Notes under the pieces: model-generated
The model's input: the letters and a program-made list of their open reading frames with translations, nothing else
Databases searched by the model: none
What the model was told of the DNA's origin: nothing
Translations under genes and position numbers: made by a program
Assembly (NCBI GenBank): GCA_051891435.1
Contig: JBJFFE010000029.1
Location: 1-12,677, forward strand
Direction: 5' to 3'
Length of the DNA: 12,677 nt
Source: UMGS1933 sp051891435
GTDB lineage: Bacteria > Bacillota > Clostridia > TANB77 > CAG-508
Shown here: one piece after another, positions 12,677 through 12,677 of the stretch
Layout: each line of letters starts with the position of its first letter
Numbering within the stretch: position 1 is the stretch's first letter

Positions 12677-12677
12677 T

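Noticed and set aside
1..12677. CRISPR arrays, tRNA or rRNA genes, riboswitches, integrases or phage genes
   Set aside because: I looked for regular direct repeats with spacers, cloverleaf-like segments and typical mobile-element proteins and found none.

Overview
The window is 12.7 kb of AT-rich DNA. The genes I sampled look roughly 20-35% GC, and every gene I accept lies on the + strand. Short bS21, SigA and DnaG of Bacillus/Clostridium length, a CarD regulator, the paired M16 protein YfmF/YfmH genes, strong AGGAGG-type ribosome sites and near-consensus sigma-A promoters together suggest a Bacillota (Clostridia-like) bacterium, perhaps an uncultured gut lineage. The lineage is an inference; no rRNA or tRNA is present to confirm it.

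Layout: (1) 146-2974 is a 942-residue protein combining an N-terminal CYTH (triphosphate tunnel) domain, a dGTPase-like HD domain and a C-terminal CYTH-like domain. (2) 3057-3563 is an orphan gene with clearly higher GC, enclosed by its own promoter and a perfect intrinsic terminator. (3) 3665-4120 is a dUTPase whose last catalytic motif (GGFGST) is readable only after a +1 shift at UUU-CGG. (4) 4233-4811 is a CarD/CdnL-type RNA polymerase regulator with a terminator. (5) 4868-5244 is a 377-bp element with 26-bp terminal inverted repeats and two large internal hairpins. (6) 5324-8234 is dnaG-rpoD, the core of the macromolecular synthesis operon. (7) 8239-8443 holds GGGG/CCCC hairpins and a second, shorter element with a related inverted-repeat end. 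(8) 8558-9505 is prs (PRPP synthetase), then a 31-bp perfect hairpin, then rpsU (9701-9871). (9) 10085-12676 is a pair of M16-family genes, one lacking and one keeping the zinc site.

Functionally this is mostly housekeeping: primer synthesis, primary sigma factor, CarD-type promoter control, ribosomal protein S21 and PRPP supply. The CYTH-HD-CYTH protein and dUTPase suggest a nucleotide-sanitation theme at the left end. A dGTPase-type HD domain releases inorganic triphosphate, which is a classic substrate of CYTH enzymes, so the fusion could carry out consecutive reactions. Six promoters with exactly 17-bp spacers show that most units are transcribed separately. The two inverted-repeat elements flank dnaG-rpoD on both sides.

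The items most worth a second look are the CYTH-HD-CYTH fusion, the possible +1 frameshift in dut, the GC-rich orphan cassette, and the related inverted-repeat elements with strongly structured cores.
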